Positions 61,501 to 64,000 of a DNA stretch of 64,000 bases are shown piece by piece. The stretch comes from Panagrolaimus kolymaensis (Eukaryota > Nematoda > Chromadorea > Rhabditida > Panagrolaimidae), in the NCBI GenBank assembly GCA_028622995.1, contig JAJQJQ010000049.1, positions 310,001 through 374,000 of the forward strand, given 5' to 3'. Position 1 is the first letter of the stretch. The number at the start of each line of letters is the position of its first letter. The position numbers and the translations under genes were made by a program. Under the pieces are notes generated by a model. It did no database searches and was not told where the DNA came from. It saw nothing but the letters and a program-made list of their open reading frames with translations.

Positions 61501-61694
61501 GGTTTGACTAGACCAATTTTGAGAAACGATGAACCCAAATCAATTGACATTGCAGCTATTGAAGCATCTGAAAAAAAAAGACAATCATTAAAAGATTTTA
61601 TAATAAAAAAAATATCATTACCTGTGATGGTGAAGCATGATAGCAATATCAAAGTTGCTGAAAACCATAACAAATTTGTCGAGCGTAAGATCAT
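58561..61694 (-). CDS. HYOU1: HYOU1/GRP170-like ER chaperone (HSP110/HSP70 family)
   Basis: Seven exons on the minus strand (61622-61694, 61392-61567, 61185-61336, 60342-61127, 59784-60295, 59300-59732, 58561-59251) give 940 residues. A signal peptide ([14 protein letters not shown]) precedes the nucleotide-binding domain with [28 protein letters not shown] and [16 protein letters not shown]170 is an ER nucleotide-exchange factor for BiP and a holdase. The phrase [12 protein letters not shown] is typical of this branch. The long C-terminal region is Glu/Lys-rich and ends H-F-E-L, like a KDEL-type signal. It shares a 344-bp divergent gap with the multi-TM gene at 62039. Nothing is broken; it is probably the normal single-copy gene. 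Confidence 0.92.
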
Positions 61695-62038
61695 GTTTAT
61701 AACACACACCTAAAAGAATGAAAGATGATTACAAAGAAAATAAAAAAGCTTCACGCAAAAGAGAAAGGGTTTTGAAGTTGAAAATGAAAAAATGTTTGAC
61801 TAAAAAAAGAAGCTTCAAAGTTGCTTGATTTTTTTAGCCTAAAAAATGAAGAAACAAAACGCATTTCACCAGAAAATTTGCATGAATGAATTTTTTTTGT
61901 TTGACATTCATTCATTCAAGTGCGCTTCGGTTCAATCAACGTGAAGAAAGATTCAAAATCAAACTTTTCAACAACAACAAATTTTCATCATTTCTTTCAA
62001 CTGCAGCAACAACTACAACCTGTTAAAGTCTACCAACA
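61695..62038. promoter_or_regulatory. Divergent promoter region between HYOU1-like and multi-TM gene
   Basis: A 344-bp gap between two start codons pointing away from each other, so both promoters must lie here. I cannot name a motif with confidence. Confidence 0.5.
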
Positions 62039-62773
62039 ATGGATTTGGTTCAAAATAATGTTCTTGGTGATGGAGAAAATGATGATGGCCTCGCCTTTCT
62101 TCAACAACATAGAGAAGCTCTTTTACGTCTTCACTATGAATTAGAAAAAGAAGGAGCTAAACTAAAAAATGAAATTGCAACTAATAATCTTCATAGGGCT
62201 TTTACTTTGTATAGAGGATTGCTTTTTACCTTGGTTACAGATGTCATAATGTTATCACCATCAACAATCTTTGACTATTATCACGTTTTCATGCGACTTT
62301 TAATTGTACTTTACTTGTTTACTACTGCTATTCTTTGCTTTGCTTATGAATGGGAATCTCAATGGGAACCTCTTCAATTTACCGGATTTCTCGCAACTTC
62401 AGTGATTGTAAGTTTGCTTGTATTTTTTGAATGTTTTGATTTTACTGTATACCTTTTTTAGGCAGCTGATATGGTCTTAGTTCTCATTGAATTTGGTTCA
62501 TACTATTTCTTTGGTAATATGTTAGTTTGGTATCAACGCTCTTGGATTGCTCGTAATACCTCTTTCATCCTTCCTGATAGTTTTTGGTTATTTACTATGA
62601 TTTATTGTTCTGTTGGTTGCTGGTGTTTATATAATGCTTATGAATGGTTCAAAACTTTTACTGCATGGAAGAAAATTCAATATGAACCTCGTCCTCTCCT
62701 TCACCAAGATGTCATGGATAATGATGATGATGCTATTTCAGAAGCTAGTTCTTCTGATTCTTTAACTCAATAG
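62039..62773 (+). CDS. Multi-TM protein, paralogue 1
   Basis: Two exons (62039-62407 and 62462-62773, phase 0) give 226 residues. An acidic, helical N-terminus (L-Q-Q-H-R-E-A-L-L-R-L-H-Y-E-L-E-K) is followed by at least four hydrophobic segments around residues 58-80, 88-106, 115-150 and 165-195. The exon junction is T-S-V-I|A-A-D-M. The C-terminus is acidic and Ser-rich (D-N-D-D-D-A-I-S-E-A-S-S-S-D-S). The gene at 63019 is homologous with the same intron position. I do not recognise the family. It is divergently transcribed from the HYOU1-like gene. Confidence 0.75.
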
Positions 62774-63018
62774 TTTATTGTTTATGTGTGTTATTTGATT
62801 GTTTTTGTTTCATGAATAAATTAGTTCTTTCTTTTGTTTTGACTCTTTACAATACAATGTGTTTGCTTTACACCTGAGTTTTTTTGTCTAACCAGATTGC
62901 TTCACCAGTACGCTATAGCTTGATCTTCAAACCTTTCTTTCTTTTCACTGATCATCGAATTCTCCTCTAACTTGTTTACATTTTTCAGGTATCGATACTG
63001 TGACATTATTCTTCAATT
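62774..63018. other. Short gap between tandem multi-TM genes
   Basis: 245 bp, same-strand spacing that would allow an operon, but no trans-splice site was identified. Confidence 0.4.
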
Positions 63019-63616
63019 ATGGCTATGATCGTTTATCAAAATCCTCCTCAACCAAGAATTCCTGATGCATTGGAACAATATTTGGAAAATCGATATCTCA
63101 GTGCAAAAACTACACTTCGTCAATCTTTAGCTTATTATGGACAATTAAAAATGAATGGACTTTTAATATTTATTCAACCTTTTCAACATCTAACGATAAT
63201 GAATTATTATCATGTGAACATCACTTTTGTGCTTATGTTTTGTCATATTCCTGCTTTACTCAGTTGGTTTTTGAATCGTGATTATCCATATTTTGTAGCA
63301 TTTTTGGTTACTTCATTGATTGTAAGTTTCATTTATCCTAATATTTAAGTAATCATGGAATCACTTTTAGGCAACTGAAATGTTTTACTTTATTCTGGAG
63401 ATTTTGTTCTATTACGCCTTTGATATTCAATTAATCACTTTGAATCATGAAAGTTCTTTTTATTTCTCAATTTTTGTTATGGGATATTGCTATTTTGGAC
63501 TTCAATGTTTATTTGCAGCTCATCAATGGTTAAGAAGGTTTAATGCTTTAAGACAATATCAACATGGAACTCGCCATCGTATATCAATTCTTCCAAAATC
63601 TGTTATTGGTGCTTAA
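63019..63616 (+). CDS. Multi-TM protein, paralogue 2
   Basis: Exons 63019-63321 and 63371-63616 give 182 residues. Junction T-S-L-I|A-T-E-M matches paralogue 1. Four hydrophobic segments and the motifs N-Y-Y-H-V (paralogue 1: D-Y-Y-H-V) and A-A-H-Q-W-L-R-R-F-N-A (paralogue 1: N-A-Y-E-W-F-K-T-F-T-A) show the common origin. It lacks the acidic Ser-rich C-terminal tail. The N-terminus is shorter and not acidic. Function unknown. Confidence 0.72.
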
Positions 63617-64000
63617 TTTGCTTGTAATCTTATTTCTTATTGCTGTTAGTGAATTTCTTGTCATTTTGTTATTAATTTTAAACAGAACAAATAAAATTAT
63701 ATGTATCTGCTTTATTTTGAAAAATAATTGTGTTCACAAAACTTTTTTCACTTGCTTTCATTTAGGGTTTCTCTGCTGTAATTGGATGTAACATTTTTCT
63801 TTTTTTCAAAGCTTTTCTAAACTTTTTTAAGCAAGCTTTATTAGATGTTACAAAAGTTCGAATCTTACAATGCCATGACATTGAGCTTTTTTAAACAATT
63901 ATTATCAACATTGCTTACAAACAACTATCCATGAAACGATGGCTAAATTTTCTGGTAAAAGAACATCAAAAATAACAATAATATTATTTATTTATTTCGT
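63617..64000. other. Downstream flank
   Basis: No gene supported to the end of the window. Confidence 0.5.

Overview
This is a eukaryotic, very AT-rich window. It looks like a nematode, probably in the clade IV range. The grounds are short GT-AG introns (mostly about 43-100 nt, polypyrimidine plus TTTTAG/TTTCAG acceptors), clusters of secreted C-type lectins, a CUB-like secreted protein, nematode-style serpentine receptors, and compact single-copy cell-biology genes. The species is not identified. All gene models were built by hand from splice signals and reading frame; no search was run.

Layout. 0.8-10.3 kb: a coiled-coil gene with an in-frame TGA, a BTB protein with a hydrophobic tail, a two-domain C-type lectin (+), an importin-alpha-like gene (-) and a single-domain C-type lectin (-). 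10.7-42.4 kb: an accessory region built on a repeated cassette. Each full cassette holds a C-type-lectin 3' exon, a gene resembling PRORP/MRPP3 (protein-only RNase P; five copies, X1-X5, all with the same three intron positions), and a short degenerate HSP70-like gene (Y; one long copy, several broken ones). X4 and X5 lie in a direct tandem duplication of about 3.4 kb. Interspersed are a hydroxylysine-kinase-like gene, a 14-exon CUB-like surface protein, a seven-TM receptor, a transposon-disrupted lectin, and a gene with a Cys-rich zinc-type motif. 42.9-48.1 kb: three tandem two-domain C-type lectins. 48.3-49.5 kb: a second receptor with a frameshift. 50.5-63.6 kb: ordinary conserved genes: DNAJC11, NUF2 (HIM-10), HYOU1/GRP170, and two tandem paralogous multi-TM proteins.

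Non-autonomous foldback/MITE elements are numerous. Seven have direct flanking repeats that I could read: five have 8-bp target duplications (hAT-like; two of these are identical but for one base) and two have TTAA or TTTAAA flanks. One sits at the splice donor of a lectin exon, one splits a Y copy, and one lies in a receptor intron.

The most interesting content is the PRORP-like plus HSP70-like paired family. X copies keep the CxxC zinc half-site, the DxxN motif, the TND motif and the C-terminal His/Cys of protein-only RNase P. However, the usual Asp-Asp pair is His-Asp in X1-X3 and His-Asn in X4-X5, so the copies probably differ in catalytic competence. The Y partner retains the HSP70 fold order but has lost the phosphate-binding motifs.
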